From: Bacteroidota bacterium
GTDB lineage: Bacteria; Bacteroidota; Bacteroidia; Bacteroidales; Cfx3-03
Assembly: GCA_013390605.1 (NCBI GenBank)
Contig: JACAUB010000001.1
Location: 4,998,754-5,062,753, forward strand
Direction: 5' to 3'
DNA length: 64,000 bases
How positions within the stretch are numbered: position 1 is the first letter of the stretch; each line of letters begins with the position of its first letter. Both the position numbers and the translations under genes were made by a program. The notes beneath the pieces were generated by a model that worked only from the letters and a program-made list of their open reading frames with translations, was not told the origin of the DNA and made no database searches. Below, piece after piece: positions 1-8,383 of the stretch.

Positions 1-7
1 AACTCTT

Positions 8-21
8 CCCCCCCCCCCCCC
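8..21. repeat. 14-base homopolymeric C tract
   Basis: An uninterrupted run of 14 C lies at the edge of the window in otherwise AT-rich DNA. Long C/G runs of this kind can be slippage-prone switches or can mark assembly uncertainty. No coding frame across it can be judged because the sequence starts 7 bases earlier. Confidence 0.9.
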
Positions 22-72
22 AACTTTTCCGACTGATCCATTTAAGTTTGTGAATTATCTTCATCCTATTTA

Positions 73-207
73 ATGAGAACATTTGAAAAAATATTCTTGG
101 TTTTAACACAAGTGCATCACCATTCTTTATTTATCTTTGAAAGATATAATAATAAGACTATTCAATGGTCTAATGATGGGATTAGAATAAACCAAAAGAT
201 ATGGTAA
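73..207 (+). CDS. possible 44-aa small protein, unknown
   Basis: An ATG-initiated frame of 44 codons ends by overlapping the start codon of the next gene by seven bases, an arrangement that would allow translational coupling. There is no recognisable domain, signal peptide or clear ribosome binding site, and AT-rich DNA gives such frames by chance. The upstream side contains only the C tract. It could also be the end of a longer degraded gene. Low confidence. Confidence 0.25.
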   Translation: MRTFEKIFLVLTQVHHHSLFIFERYNNKTIQWSNDGIRINQKIW

Positions 208-1292
208 GCAGGCATTCAAATATAAATAAATACAATGGTTATACTTGGGAAATAGAGATTAATAATCTTCATCGATTATTTATTTACGGATCTGATGTAG
301 AATCATTCGTTATTGAATTTAAAGAATGGAAATTATTCAGTTTTAAAACCCATTTTTCCTTTGTTTCAAATGATAACATTTTTGAAGTAGTATCGATATC
401 ATTTGATAGGATTTATAACTTTTTCTTGCAAGGAGGGAAAGTCCTTTGGTTATATCAGTCTATGGAAAATAAGAAAATACAAGCTATATCTGAAATAAAT
501 TCAATTATTGCATCAGACTCATGTTTTTGCATAAACAAAATTCGAGAAGATGGCCTCTATATTTGTTCTGATTCATCTGACAATGAAAATAGTAAACCTA
601 ATTCTTATGATATTGTACTTAAATTTTTAGAAAATAAATGTACATTTTTGAACTTCTCAACCCCATACTTTATTTCTAAGAAAGACATTGATTTGATTAA
701 TAGATCTCTAACTATTAATTCAAAGCCTAATGTGCATGTTTCCGAATTCAAATGTATTGATTACAACGTTTCGATGTTCTTCTGTGATGATAATATTGAA
801 GAAACAGGAATTGAGTTTGTTGGAGTTATCAAATCCGACTTTCTCATTTTAGACATGATTTATTGTGACTATGATTATTCAACGAAAGGTCTAAAAAAAA
901 CAATCCAGTATTCTAAACTAATATTCAATTTTGTAAGTTATAATGAACTTGAAACTAAGTCAAATTCCCTAATTTTAGGAATTGACGATTTTGTAGGTAG
1001 ATGGCAAGACGAGGATAGCTTTTTTAGTTTATCAAAGATTAATTTGCCAGAATTAAATTCATCTACTTTATTGATGATGGCACATTCACAAGATGGAAGA
1101 CATGTTGTCGGATATGCAACTTTTAAAGATAGATGCATGAAAATTCATTATTATCAATCTACTAAAGACAATATTACCCAAAAAATAAATAATACTACCG
1201 AGTTACAAATTTTATCATATTCGAAGGGTGGGTTTCGATATAAAATCGTTGGAGAGGAAACAGAATTTTACGCAAAAAAAGAACGTGAATAA
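201..1292 (+). CDS. hypothetical protein (363 aa)
   Basis: Unrecognised soluble protein of 363 residues without signal peptide or membrane segment. The start is the first ATG after an in-frame stop 18 bases upstream. The C-terminal third begins with a 'DFVGRWQDEDSFF' stretch followed by alternating short beta-type segments, which resembles lipocalin-like small-ligand domains, but this is only an impression. The gene is convergent with the next one, with 15 bases between stops. Its neighbours are hypothetical or DUF2971/Fic genes, typical of an accessory region. No function assigned. Confidence 0.7.
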   Translation: MVSRHSNINKYNGYTWEIEINNLHRLFIYGSDVESFVIEFKEWKLFSFKTHFSFVSNDNIFEVVSISFDRIYNFFLQGGKVLWLYQSMENKKIQAISEINSIIASDSCFCINKIREDGLYICSDSSDNENSKPNSYDIVLKFLENKCTFLNFSTPYFISKKDIDLINRSLTINSKPNVHVSEFKCIDYNVSMFFCDDNIEETGIEFVGVIKSDFLILDMIYCDYDYSTKGLKKTIQYSKLIFNFVSYNELETKSNSLILGIDDFVGRWQDEDSFFSLSKINLPELNSSTLLMMAHSQDGRHVVGYATFKDRCMKIHYYQSTKDNITQKINNTTELQILSYSKGGFRYKIVGEETEFYAKKERE

Positions 1293-1307
1293 AATCATGG
1301 TTTTCAA

Positions 1308-2042
1308 TCATTGAATATTCACCAAATCAAAGTACAATTTATTTGTTACTTCGTCATAACATCGAGCCTTTAAAACGACATCATGTCTGAAGTAATTATC
1401 AAAGTTATGTATTTCTTTCTTTATTTTTTCGTCATTGATGCTAATTGAAATGTCGTCTGTATATTCCATTTCATCGAAAAATCTTTTTGTGACTTCAATT
1501 TCTTGACACCAGAACCTATCGAAATCGTCTTCGATTACATCTTCTTCATCCAAACGAAAATTTTTCACATTAATAATTATAATATTTCTCGATTCTGGAA
1601 CTCTATGTCTTCGTATTAACTTTTTTTGAGCGATTTGTCTTTTCAACTCGTGCTGGAACATAACACAGTTCTCAAAAGGCTGTTTTGGAAATAGATCAAT
1701 TTGTGTTGTTCCACGGTGTTCAATATATTTATAAACAAAATCTGGTTTGTCTGATTCAATTGAATAAAAAGTAAAAAATCCTGAAAAGCTTATAACTCCT
1801 CTTGATACTATAAGAGATGTAAACTCAGTTTCTGGGAATATTTTATATTTTATCCAGGATCTTGAAATTACTCTGAGTTCTTGTTTTTTCTCAGTTTCTT
1901 CGCTGCTACTATATATTAAATCTTCAACATGAATTCCCTTCTCTTCAGCAATATACTTATCTTTAAACGAGCCAATATAATATCCTACACCTTCATCAAT
2001 TGACTCAAAAAATACATGATACAAATAGTTATAGGCCATCAT
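1308..2042 (-). CDS. hypothetical protein (244 aa)
   Basis: Unrecognised protein of 244 residues, rich in Asp, Glu, Lys and aromatic residues, with no signal peptide or membrane helix, so probably cytoplasmic. An acidic patch around residues 168-180 precedes a predicted mixed alpha/beta C-terminus. It is convergent with the gene on its left and 92 bases downstream of another minus-strand hypothetical gene, so co-transcription with that gene is possible. No family or function can be named. Confidence 0.7.
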   Translation of the reverse strand: MMAYNYLYHVFFESIDEGVGYYIGSFKDKYIAEEKGIHVEDLIYSSSEETEKKQELRVISRSWIKYKIFPETEFTSLIVSRGVISFSGFFTFYSIESDKPDFVYKYIEHRGTTQIDLFPKQPFENCVMFQHELKRQIAQKKLIRRHRVPESRNIIIINVKNFRLDEEDVIEDDFDRFWCQEIEVTKRFFDEMEYTDDISISINDEKIKKEIHNFDNYFRHDVVLKARCYDEVTNKLYFDLVNIQ

Positions 2043-2134
2043 TTGGATAATTACTTAAATTTCAATTTTTAAAAATTAATCACTTGTCGTTATGATGTTA
2101 ATAGTTTTTTGCAATTGCTCCTGTGTTCAGTTGT

Positions 2135-2656
2135 CTATAAATCGATCCAGACTCCAGTTGAATGCATTAGCCCTTGTACTTTAAAACAATTTTTACAAGT
2201 TCTTGTAAGGTTGTCACTTTGATTATGCCAATTATGTCCATAAAGACAAAAATTAAATGCGTTCTGTGCTTTTAAGTCATTAATAATGACATCGAATATT
2301 TTTTCAATATCTTGTTCATTAGGAATTTTTCCAAATTGGTAATTGCTACTTTTTATTTTACTACCATTAGAATGTACTACCCAACCATAAGCAATATTTG
2401 TAAATTCAGATTGAATACCAATATAGAATTCAATAAATTCCCCACTTGGATTATTGATCCTCTGTTTGTACACTAAATCTGTTCCATTTTCTTGTACAAG
2501 ATCCATTTTGTTCTCAACACAAAAATCGACCCATTGAGGAAATAGATTTTTAAGTCCTCCACTCAATCTGTTTTTCTCTTTTACCTTTTGAATGTCCAAT
2601 TGGAACTTTAAAAAGACAATTAATGCAATAATAAAAACAATTAATAATATCCACAT
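2135..2656 (-). CDS. membrane-anchored hypothetical protein (173 aa)
   Basis: The first ~18 residues form one strongly hydrophobic helix (ILLIVFIIALIVFL), followed by a basic segment, so the rest is likely anchored to the membrane with an N-terminal segment. The C-terminus has a His/Cys-rich ending (GHNWH, then CKNC about 15 residues later) that looks like half or all of a small zinc-binding site. The middle is unrecognised. The A/T-rich 580-bp upstream space contains a perfect inverted repeat that could be regulatory. Confidence 0.65.
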   Translation of the reverse strand: MWILLIVFIIALIVFLKFQLDIQKVKEKNRLSGGLKNLFPQWVDFCVENKMDLVQENGTDLVYKQRINNPSGEFIEFYIGIQSEFTNIAYGWVVHSNGSKIKSSNYQFGKIPNEQDIEKIFDVIINDLKAQNAFNFCLYGHNWHNQSDNLTRTCKNCFKVQGLMHSTGVWIDL

Positions 2657-3236
2657 TCCATAATAGTTTAAAATTAATATTGTAATTTATAAGTAATTTG
2701 TAATTTTAGTAAACAGAGTAAAATATTTCCCTATACAAATGTTTGCAGCTTTTTAGATGAAAATTAATATTTCAATTTTTTATAAATTCAAAGCAAAGCT
2801 ATAACTTATTATAACAATAAGTCAAGTGTACCCTGACTTATTGTATGAAACCTCCACTTTTTTGGATGAATGAGCTAATTATTTTTTGGATCATCTTTTT
2901 GAGGTAAGTAGGAACAGGTTTGAAAGTATTGAAACATCATGTAATTAGTATGGGAGTCAATATAAAATGATTTATTTTAAGACTTGCATCTATAACTAAA
3001 TTAAAATCAATAATTTTGTCTGTTTAAACACAAACATTAAAATATGATTTTCGTTGTTTAAGATTAATTTAAGATTCGAAATACTGATATCCAAAATCAC
3101 TGAATAATTGATTTTGGGTAACAATTTTTTATTCTGAATTAAATAAACAATAATTAGACAAAGTGATGATCTATTTATTGGATTATCCAAACACAAATAA
3201 ATAGAAAACTTAAGGTTTATTTTTAAACCAAGCGCT
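2657..3236. other. 580-bp gene-free AT-rich spacer
   Basis: Separates a minus-strand gene from a plus-strand gene, so it should hold promoters for both. Apart from an 11-bp perfect inverted repeat I see no coding remnant or repeat shared with other parts of the window. A minus-strand frame of 66 codons (2996-3196) is low-complexity Leu/Ile/Asn and looks like chance. Confidence 0.5.
2814..2844. repeat. 11-bp perfect inverted repeat
   Basis: ACAATAAGTCA at 2814-2824 and its exact reverse complement at 2834-2844 enclose a 9-nt loop. There is no T tract on either side, so it is more like an operator or cruciform than an intrinsic terminator. It lies 158 bases upstream of the minus-strand gene ending its promoter region. 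Confidence 0.6.
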
Positions 3237-4028
3237 ATGAAAATACTTGAAGGAATACCAAATATACTTTATAAGTATAGAGATTATACTAATGACTTTA
3301 ACCGTAGAACTTTATTTGATTTCGAGCTGTTTCTATCTTCAACTTCTATGTTTAATGATCCTTACGAAGGCTCTATCCCATTCGAATATGATCAAGAAGA
3401 TTTAACTATTGAAAACATCTTTTTAAAGATGCGGAAAATGGCAATGAAGAAATATTCTGAATGGGATGAAGCACAAATTCATGATTACTGCTTCAAAAAT
3501 CAACGAAATGAATTTTTAAAAGATGATGCACATATTGAAAGAGTTAACCAGAAAAACAGAGAAGATATAGATAAGATATTTGGAATTTTATCTTTAACAA
3601 AACAGCCATTAAATTATCTGATGTGGTCACATTATGGTAACAGTCATAATGGTATTTGTTTAGGTTTCGATGCAACAATTCTTTATAAAGTAGTGGGGGG
3701 GACAATTAGTCCCGTTGTATATAATACAGAAATGCCCAAAATGAAACTTTTTGGGGATATAAATGATTTTCATTTAAAACAACTTAGCACAAAATCAGAT
3801 ATTTGGACTTATGAAGAAGAATACCGTATTGTCAAGAGCTTTGCTGCCAAACAAACAATAAGTTACCCAAAAGAAATGCTAAAGGAAGTATATTTAGGTT
3901 GTAAACTACCTTTTCAGGAAAAGCTTAAAATAATTGACTTTATTAAGGACAAAGGAATAGACTGTAGAATATATGAATTGTCTTTGAACAAAAAAGTATT
4001 TAAATTGGACTCATCTAATATATATTAG
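3237..4028 (+). CDS. DUF2971 family protein
   Basis: Family hallmarks are visible: the N-terminal 'LYKYR' motif near residue 12, the 'SSTSMFNDPYEG' segment near 40-50 (target-binding-like N/D-P motif), the central 'MWSHYGNSHNGICLGFD' motif around residue 137-155, and an 'EEEYRIV' motif near residue 196. Length (263 aa) is normal for DUF2971. The biochemical activity of the family is not established; members are frequent in prophages, islands and defence neighbourhoods. The gene stands alone and is followed after about 200 bases by a repeat with a hairpin and T run that could terminate it. Confidence 0.85.
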   Translation: MKILEGIPNILYKYRDYTNDFNRRTLFDFELFLSSTSMFNDPYEGSIPFEYDQEDLTIENIFLKMRKMAMKKYSEWDEAQIHDYCFKNQRNEFLKDDAHIERVNQKNREDIDKIFGILSLTKQPLNYLMWSHYGNSHNGICLGFDATILYKVVGGTISPVVYNTEMPKMKLFGDINDFHLKQLSTKSDIWTYEEEYRIVKSFAAKQTISYPKEMLKEVYLGCKLPFQEKLKIIDFIKDKGIDCRIYELSLNKKVFKLDSSNIY

Positions 4029-4192
4029 CATTAAATTTGGAGATAAATCGAGTTGAAAGTGAAATGTTATTTGTTCTTCCTGTCGAATGGAGGAAGTAAT
4101 CTGTCAATTTGTTCATTTCTCACTCTCATATTAATGATAAAATATGGTTAAATAACACAATATAAGAATATTAACTTATCATAAATGAACCA

Positions 4193-4267
4193 AAATGGTT
4201 GCAACTTTCAACAGTAAGGGGAGCCCTAAAATCAGCCACTTACAGAGAAATCAGTAAGTGGTTTTTT
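4193..4267 (+). repeat. ~75-bp intergenic repeat, copy 1, ending in hairpin plus T run
   Basis: Starts with AAATGGTTGCAACTTT, contains TAAGGGGAGC, and ends with CCACTTAC (4236-4243) and GTAAGTGG (4254-4261) forming an 8-bp stem followed by six T. A near copy is at 6603-6676 and a more diverged one at 16552-16620. Here the hairpin may serve as a terminator for the DUF2971 gene, but copy 2 sits where no plus-strand gene ends, so the whole unit is better seen as a repeat. Attachment-site scars of a tyrosine-recombinase element are one possible origin. Confidence 0.75.
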
Positions 4268-4406
4268 GTTTTAAACAATAGTTTTCATCCATAAAATATA
4301 ACCTGGTACTATTTATAAAATAATATCACTTTGCACTTATCTTTGTCATAATCAAAAATGTATATATAATTAACGGAGATCGTCTACACTGTAAAATTGA
4401 AGTGCC

Positions 4407-5519
4407 ATGTACAAAATACCCGAACTACCGTTAAAACAAGATGTAGAAACAAAAGCTGTTCTTAAGCAGCTGGTTCAATCTCATCGTAGATTAGCAGAAT
4501 TAAAAGGGGTGGTCAGATCGATGCCCAGGCCATCCATATTGATAAATACTTTGTCATTGCAAGAAGCAAAAGACAGTTCGGCTGTTGAGAGTATTATCAC
4601 AACCCATGACGAGTTATTTAAAGCAGAATTGTTTGTCAAACAATATGTTTCTCCTGCCTCCAAAGAAGTGCAGAGCTATGCTGAAGCACTCAAAAAAGGA
4701 ATAGATGCTGTTCAGAAAAACAAATTATTAACCAACAATACGATAATTGAAGTTTATCAAAGTATAAAACATAATACAGCATGTTTCAGAACAACACCCG
4801 GAACTACTTTGAAAAACGACCAAACTGGTGTGATAGTGTATGAGCCTCCACAGAGTTATGACGAGATCGTCAAGACAATGACCAATCTCGAACTATTTAT
4901 AAATGATGACTCTGTCAGTGATCTGGATCCGTTAATAAAAATGGCAATTATCCATCATCAGTTTGAAAGTATTCATCCTTTTTCTGATGGTAACGGACGC
5001 ACCGGAAGGATTATTAATATACTGTATTTGGTGGATAAAGATTTGTTAGATCTTCCGGTATTGTATTTGAGTCGATATATCATTAAAAATAAAAATGAAT
5101 ATTATCACCTCTTACAAGCAGTCAGAGATGATAATCAATGGGAAGCTTGGATACTTTTTATGTTGAAAGGGCTTGAAGAAACTGCACTGGAAACCGTAGT
5201 TCTTGTTGATGGCATAAAACGACTTATGGCGGAGTATAAATCCGAAATCAGAAGTCAGTTCCCTAAAATCTATTCACAAGACTTACTTAATAATCTTTTT
5301 AAGCATCCTTATACTAAAATAGATTTCCTGTGTTCGGATTTAAATATAACCCGACCAACAGCATCGGTTTACCTTTTGAAGTTAGAGAATAAATTTGTCA
5401 AAAAAGTCAAATTAGGAAGAGATAATTTTTATCTTAATACCAAACTATTTGATTTATTGATTGATGCTTTTCATCTGGAAGGTGATAAAGCGGCAGTATC
5501 TATAGAATCGGTAGGATAA
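4407..5519 (+). CDS. Fic family protein with N-terminal inhibitory motif (AMP transferase type)
   Basis: Residues 190-201 read HPFSDGNGRTGR, a full match to the Fic active site HxFx(D/E)GNGRxxR, with His190 as the catalytic base. The family mostly transfers AMP from ATP to protein hydroxyls. Near residues 57-62 SSAVES fits the class II inhibitory (S/T)xxxE(G/N) helix with Ser in the last position. A C-terminal winged helix (about 285-335, ITRPTASVYLLKLE) completes the architecture of ~370-aa SoFic-like proteins. The gene is single, with no antitoxin partner next to it, in line with cis-inhibition. Confidence 0.92.
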   Translation: MYKIPELPLKQDVETKAVLKQLVQSHRRLAELKGVVRSMPRPSILINTLSLQEAKDSSAVESIITTHDELFKAELFVKQYVSPASKEVQSYAEALKKGIDAVQKNKLLTNNTIIEVYQSIKHNTACFRTTPGTTLKNDQTGVIVYEPPQSYDEIVKTMTNLELFINDDSVSDLDPLIKMAIIHHQFESIHPFSDGNGRTGRIINILYLVDKDLLDLPVLYLSRYIIKNKNEYYHLLQAVRDDNQWEAWILFMLKGLEETALETVVLVDGIKRLMAEYKSEIRSQFPKIYSQDLLNNLFKHPYTKIDFLCSDLNITRPTASVYLLKLENKFVKKVKLGRDNFYLNTKLFDLLIDAFHLEGDKAAVSIESVG

Positions 5520-5868
5520 AGAAAAGTGACCTTTTTTAATAGGTTACCAAAACATGTAAAATAAATCGACTTTTTTTTATATATCCCAAAAACGTGTAAA
5601 GAAATCAGGTTAATTTTTACATGTTTATAGAAATTTTGAAATGATGATTAATGGGAACTAACCCATTAATTTCCGAAGTTATTTCCCGTTATTAAAACTA
5701 CTACTCCAGTATTATTACTTTTAAAGAATAAAATATGAGAATCCATTTAGTGGTCTAAAGAATGGAGAGTAGCTACAGATGAGAAAGTTAAAGATCGCCT
5801 CTTATATTCTCACAGTTAAGGAATTAATGGATTGACAACAAGGAATATATATTAGTGGCAGATACCAT
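5520..5868. other. 349-bp spacer with degenerate short repeats
   Basis: Holds two imperfect direct copies of an ACATGTAAA/ACGTGTAAA-type motif near 5550 and 5595 and one inverted copy near 5620, plus the 18-bp sequence TTAGTGGTCTAAAGAATG (5747-5764), which is the reverse complement of the left end of the 72-bp repeats at 26562 and 32674. No gene seen. The 64-codon plus-strand frame at 5855 runs antisense to the exported protein and is rejected. Confidence 0.5.
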
Positions 5869-6507
5869 TTATGATTCCCAAACTTCCATCCATTCTTTAA
5901 CCACCCAGTTCCCATTAAACTTTTCCAGAATCACATACATTCCGATACCAGCTAGCCCATCCGTGGAACTTTCAATGTATATAAATGCTCTACCCCTTTT
6001 AACATTTATTCCCGGTCTTGACAATCTTACGAGAGGCCTGTCACCGTAAATATTGCGAAAAGTTTCCCAACCACGATTTTGAAAAATCTTTTCTATTTCA
6101 TTATCTGAAAGATATGAAATGCTGCCTACAAAATCACGAATAGTGTCAACAGCAATTTTTGTTTGATTTTTTTTAATAAAGTCTGAATACATTGTTGAAT
6201 CAATCAATTTCAGTCCCATGTGAAAAATTGCTGGTCCATTATAATGAAACGAGGATAATGATCTTTTTTTATTATCAAATTCGTTAGAGACTGTCTCATT
6301 TATTAAAACAATATATTTTTTTAAATATTGAATCTGTATTTTTTTAATCTTCCCATCTCTTTCGAAAACAGTATCTTTTACAACATGACTGAAGTAACTT
6401 TTAATAAATCCTGAAATGATTTCATTTTCAAGTTTAATTTGTCCGAAACTATTAATTGTTATTATTAACAAAAAAAATAAGGTCACTATGTGTCGTTTAG
6501 ATCCCAT
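5869..6507 (-). CDS. exported hypothetical protein (212 aa)
   Basis: Residues 1-22 form a Sec signal peptide (basic start, hydrophobic core, cut after a SFGQ motif, as is usual in Bacteroidota). The mature part of about 190 residues has no recognisable family; it ends in short beta-type segments (RGRAFIYIES, GIGMYVILEKF, WVVKEWMEV), typical of NTF2-like or similar small periplasmic domains, but this is a guess. It is single and lies between two repeats, so it may be part of the same accessory segment as the Fic gene. Confidence 0.75.
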   Translation of the reverse strand: MGSKRHIVTLFFLLIITINSFGQIKLENEIISGFIKSYFSHVVKDTVFERDGKIKKIQIQYLKKYIVLINETVSNEFDNKKRSLSSFHYNGPAIFHMGLKLIDSTMYSDFIKKNQTKIAVDTIRDFVGSISYLSDNEIEKIFQNRGWETFRNIYGDRPLVRLSRPGINVKRGRAFIYIESSTDGLAGIGMYVILEKFNGNWVVKEWMEVWES

Positions 6508-6602
6508 GATTTGCTTTTAAAGATAAATCAACAACTTAATATCGTTATTGAATTCATATTTGGACGTGTTATGACGAACATTAATTCATCCGAAATGAAT
6601 TG

Positions 6603-6676
6603 AAATAGTTGCAACTTTTGGTAGTGATTTGAACAGAGAATCAATCACTTACAGAGAGTTAAGTAAGTGGTTTTTT
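6603..6676 (+). repeat. ~75-bp intergenic repeat, copy 2
   Basis: AAATAGTTGCAACTTT at the left end and CACTTACAGAGA...GTAAGTGGTTTTTT at the right end match copy 1 closely, while the middle differs. The terminator-like hairpin points in the plus direction, yet both flanking genes are on the minus strand, so it is not terminating a visible gene. Confidence 0.75.
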
Positions 6677-6781
6677 ATTTTCCACATACAATCCCACACT
6701 AATTGTGACTGATCCTCTATTTATCTCCAAAATTACATACAAAAGCCGCGAGAATAGCTTTGCTGAAAAGCTCAAATCAAA

Positions 6782-7627
6782 TTATGCCAGCGATTTGGAC
6801 AAAACTACTGAAAGTGGTGTTGTAGGACGGCGAATCAGTGTGGAAAGTACGTGCGAATCATCATATAGTCCTCCCTTTGAAGCACCGATATCTGAGTCGG
6901 CCAACATCTCAGCAATTCCTTCCGGCAAACCGAAGCTCTTCAGAATATCTGCATATTGTGTTTCTGTCAGGTTATTGTAAGGAATGGTTTTCCCGCTCTG
7001 AAGTGAAATCTCAGCAGCCAGATCGGTAAGTGTGTAGGCTTCATCGCCGGCCAATTCGTAGATTTTGTTCTCATGACCTTCTCCAGCCAATACCACAGCA
7101 GCAGCTTCGGCAAAATCTAATCGAGCAGCTGACGAAATTTTACCGTTGCCGGCACATCCAATAAAGGCTCCGGCTCCAATAGCACCTTTAGCCGAACCAG
7201 TATAGTTTTCAGTATACCATCCATTACGCAGAATAGTATACACTAAGCCCGATGCTTTTATGACAGCTTCCGTGGACAGATGCTCTTCGGCTAATCCAAG
7301 CGAAGAAGTATCGGCATGTAAAATACTGGTATAAACAAGCAGTTTTACGCCTGCTTGTTTAGCTGCTTCAATAACAGCTTTATGTTGCGGAAGACGCTGC
7401 CCAATTTCGTTGCTGGAAATCAACAACAACTTATCAATACCTTGCAAAGCCGCTCCCAAACTCTCCGGTCTGGTATAATCAAATACACGGGCTTCCACGC
7501 CCAGACCTGATGCTTTTTCAGGGGTACGTACTAAGGCTACAATACTTTCTGCAGCTACTTTTTGTTTCAATTTTTCTACTACAATGCGACCCAATTGACC
7601 AGTCGCACCTGTTACTCCGATTTTCAT
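6782..7627 (-). CDS. qorB: NAD(P)H:quinone oxidoreductase 2-like protein, NmrA/SDR family
   Basis: Full-length homologue of E. coli YtfG/QorB by sight: Rossmann motif GATGQLG at residues 7-13, 'KLLLISSNEIGQRLPQH' near 90-105, 'YTSILHADTS' near 120, 'LRNGWYTENY' near 160, and the 'LADSDIGASKGG' ending. The family reduces quinones with NADPH in the cytoplasm and belongs to the redox-sensing NmrA-like atypical SDRs. It is divergent from an HxlR regulator, the same pairing as ytfG-ytfH in E. coli, with operator-like repeats between, so induction through that regulator is likely. Confidence 0.92.
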   Translation of the reverse strand: MKIGVTGATGQLGRIVVEKLKQKVAAESIVALVRTPEKASGLGVEARVFDYTRPESLGAALQGIDKLLLISSNEIGQRLPQHKAVIEAAKQAGVKLLVYTSILHADTSSLGLAEEHLSTEAVIKASGLVYTILRNGWYTENYTGSAKGAIGAGAFIGCAGNGKISSAARLDFAEAAAVVLAGEGHENKIYELAGDEAYTLTDLAAEISLQSGKTIPYNNLTETQYADILKSFGLPEGIAEMLADSDIGASKGGLYDDSHVLSTLIRRPTTPLSVVLSKSLA

Positions 7628-7781
7628 TTTTTTTCGTTTAAATTAATATGCATCGTTAAATTATTTTGCCAATTTTTAGTAATAAAACAATCTGTTTGTG
7701 TGTTTTGATTGAGCTTTTCATGTAAATTTAATTACTATTCTACCTTAACCGAAACAACCGATTGATATAATAATTAATTTT

Positions 7782-7867
7782 GTTACGCAAAGTAACTAAT
7801 AATAGTATATATTTGAAACTGGTTACTTTTTAGTAACCATGAAAATAGCAGTAACCTAAAAGTAACC
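7782..7867. promoter_or_regulatory. GTTAC/GTAAC operator array between qorB and hxlR
   Basis: GTTAC-N5-GTAAC at 7782-7796, GGTTACT-N4-AGTAACC at 7821-7838, and two direct AGTAACC half-sites at 7850-7856 and 7861-7867, the last ending three bases before the regulator start codon. HxlR proteins are dimeric winged helices that bind such palindromes, so autorepression plus control of qorB is the natural reading (inference). Confidence 0.75.
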
Positions 7868-7870
7868 ATA

Positions 7871-8194
7871 ATGGCCAGGATCAAAGAAAAAACCCAATGT
7901 CCGGTAACGGCAACACTCCAACTGATAGGTGGAAGGTGGAAGACTATTATATTGTATACCCTCTCTGCCGGAACAAAACGATTTGGAGAGATTGCCGTTC
8001 GCATTCCCAATATTTCACGCAAAGTACTCACCGAGCAACTGAAAGAACTGGAAGAGGATGGGCTGATTCTACGTGAACAATACAAAGAGATACCCCCTCG
8101 GGTAGAATATTCACTTACCGGGATGGGAAAAAGCCTTTCATCGGTGTTTCGGGAACTTGAAATATGGGGTACCGAAAATGTTTTGGTTAACTGA
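7871..8194 (+). CDS. HxlR family transcriptional regulator
   Basis: A 107-residue winged helix with the HxlR signature: Cys14-Pro in 'TQCPVTATLQLIGGRWKTIIL', recognition region 'ISRKVLTEQLKELEEDGLI' and wing 'VEYSLTGMGKSL'. The conserved N-terminal Cys is the thiol used by redox- and quinone-sensing members such as QorR/YodB, which suits a neighbour that reduces quinones. It is divergent from qorB with palindromic sites in between. Its last codons overlap the end of an opposing gene remnant. Confidence 0.92.
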   Translation: MARIKEKTQCPVTATLQLIGGRWKTIILYTLSAGTKRFGEIAVRIPNISRKVLTEQLKELEEDGLILREQYKEIPPRVEYSLTGMGKSLSSVFRELEIWGTENVLVN

Positions 8195-8354
8195 AGACAA
8201 CGGAACTCTCTATTAATGTAAAAGTTGTCGGAATCGTGCCTTCGGCAAACAACCGTTTTCCACCTCCCAAAGTTATTGGAAATATCTTGGGCCAGTACGG
8301 TGCCCAAATTTCAAAGGTTTTACGCCCTAACAACAAGTCAAACGGCATGTTCAT
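8187..8354 (-). pseudogene. remnant of DHFR/RibD-C family reductase, 5'-truncated and internally deleted
   Basis: A 55-codon frame reads MNMPFDLLLGRKTFEIWAPYWPK, then jumps to TLGGGKRLFAEGTIPTTF. In intact family members (about 180 aa) the first segment is near residue 40-60 and the second about 100 residues later near the C-terminus, so roughly 100 codons are missing in frame, along with the N-terminus. The stop overlaps the end of the HxlR gene. The remaining piece lacks most of the NADPH fold and should be inactive. Confidence 0.75.
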
Positions 8355-8383
8355 CTGCTTTTTTACCCTAAATCTGATTATTC

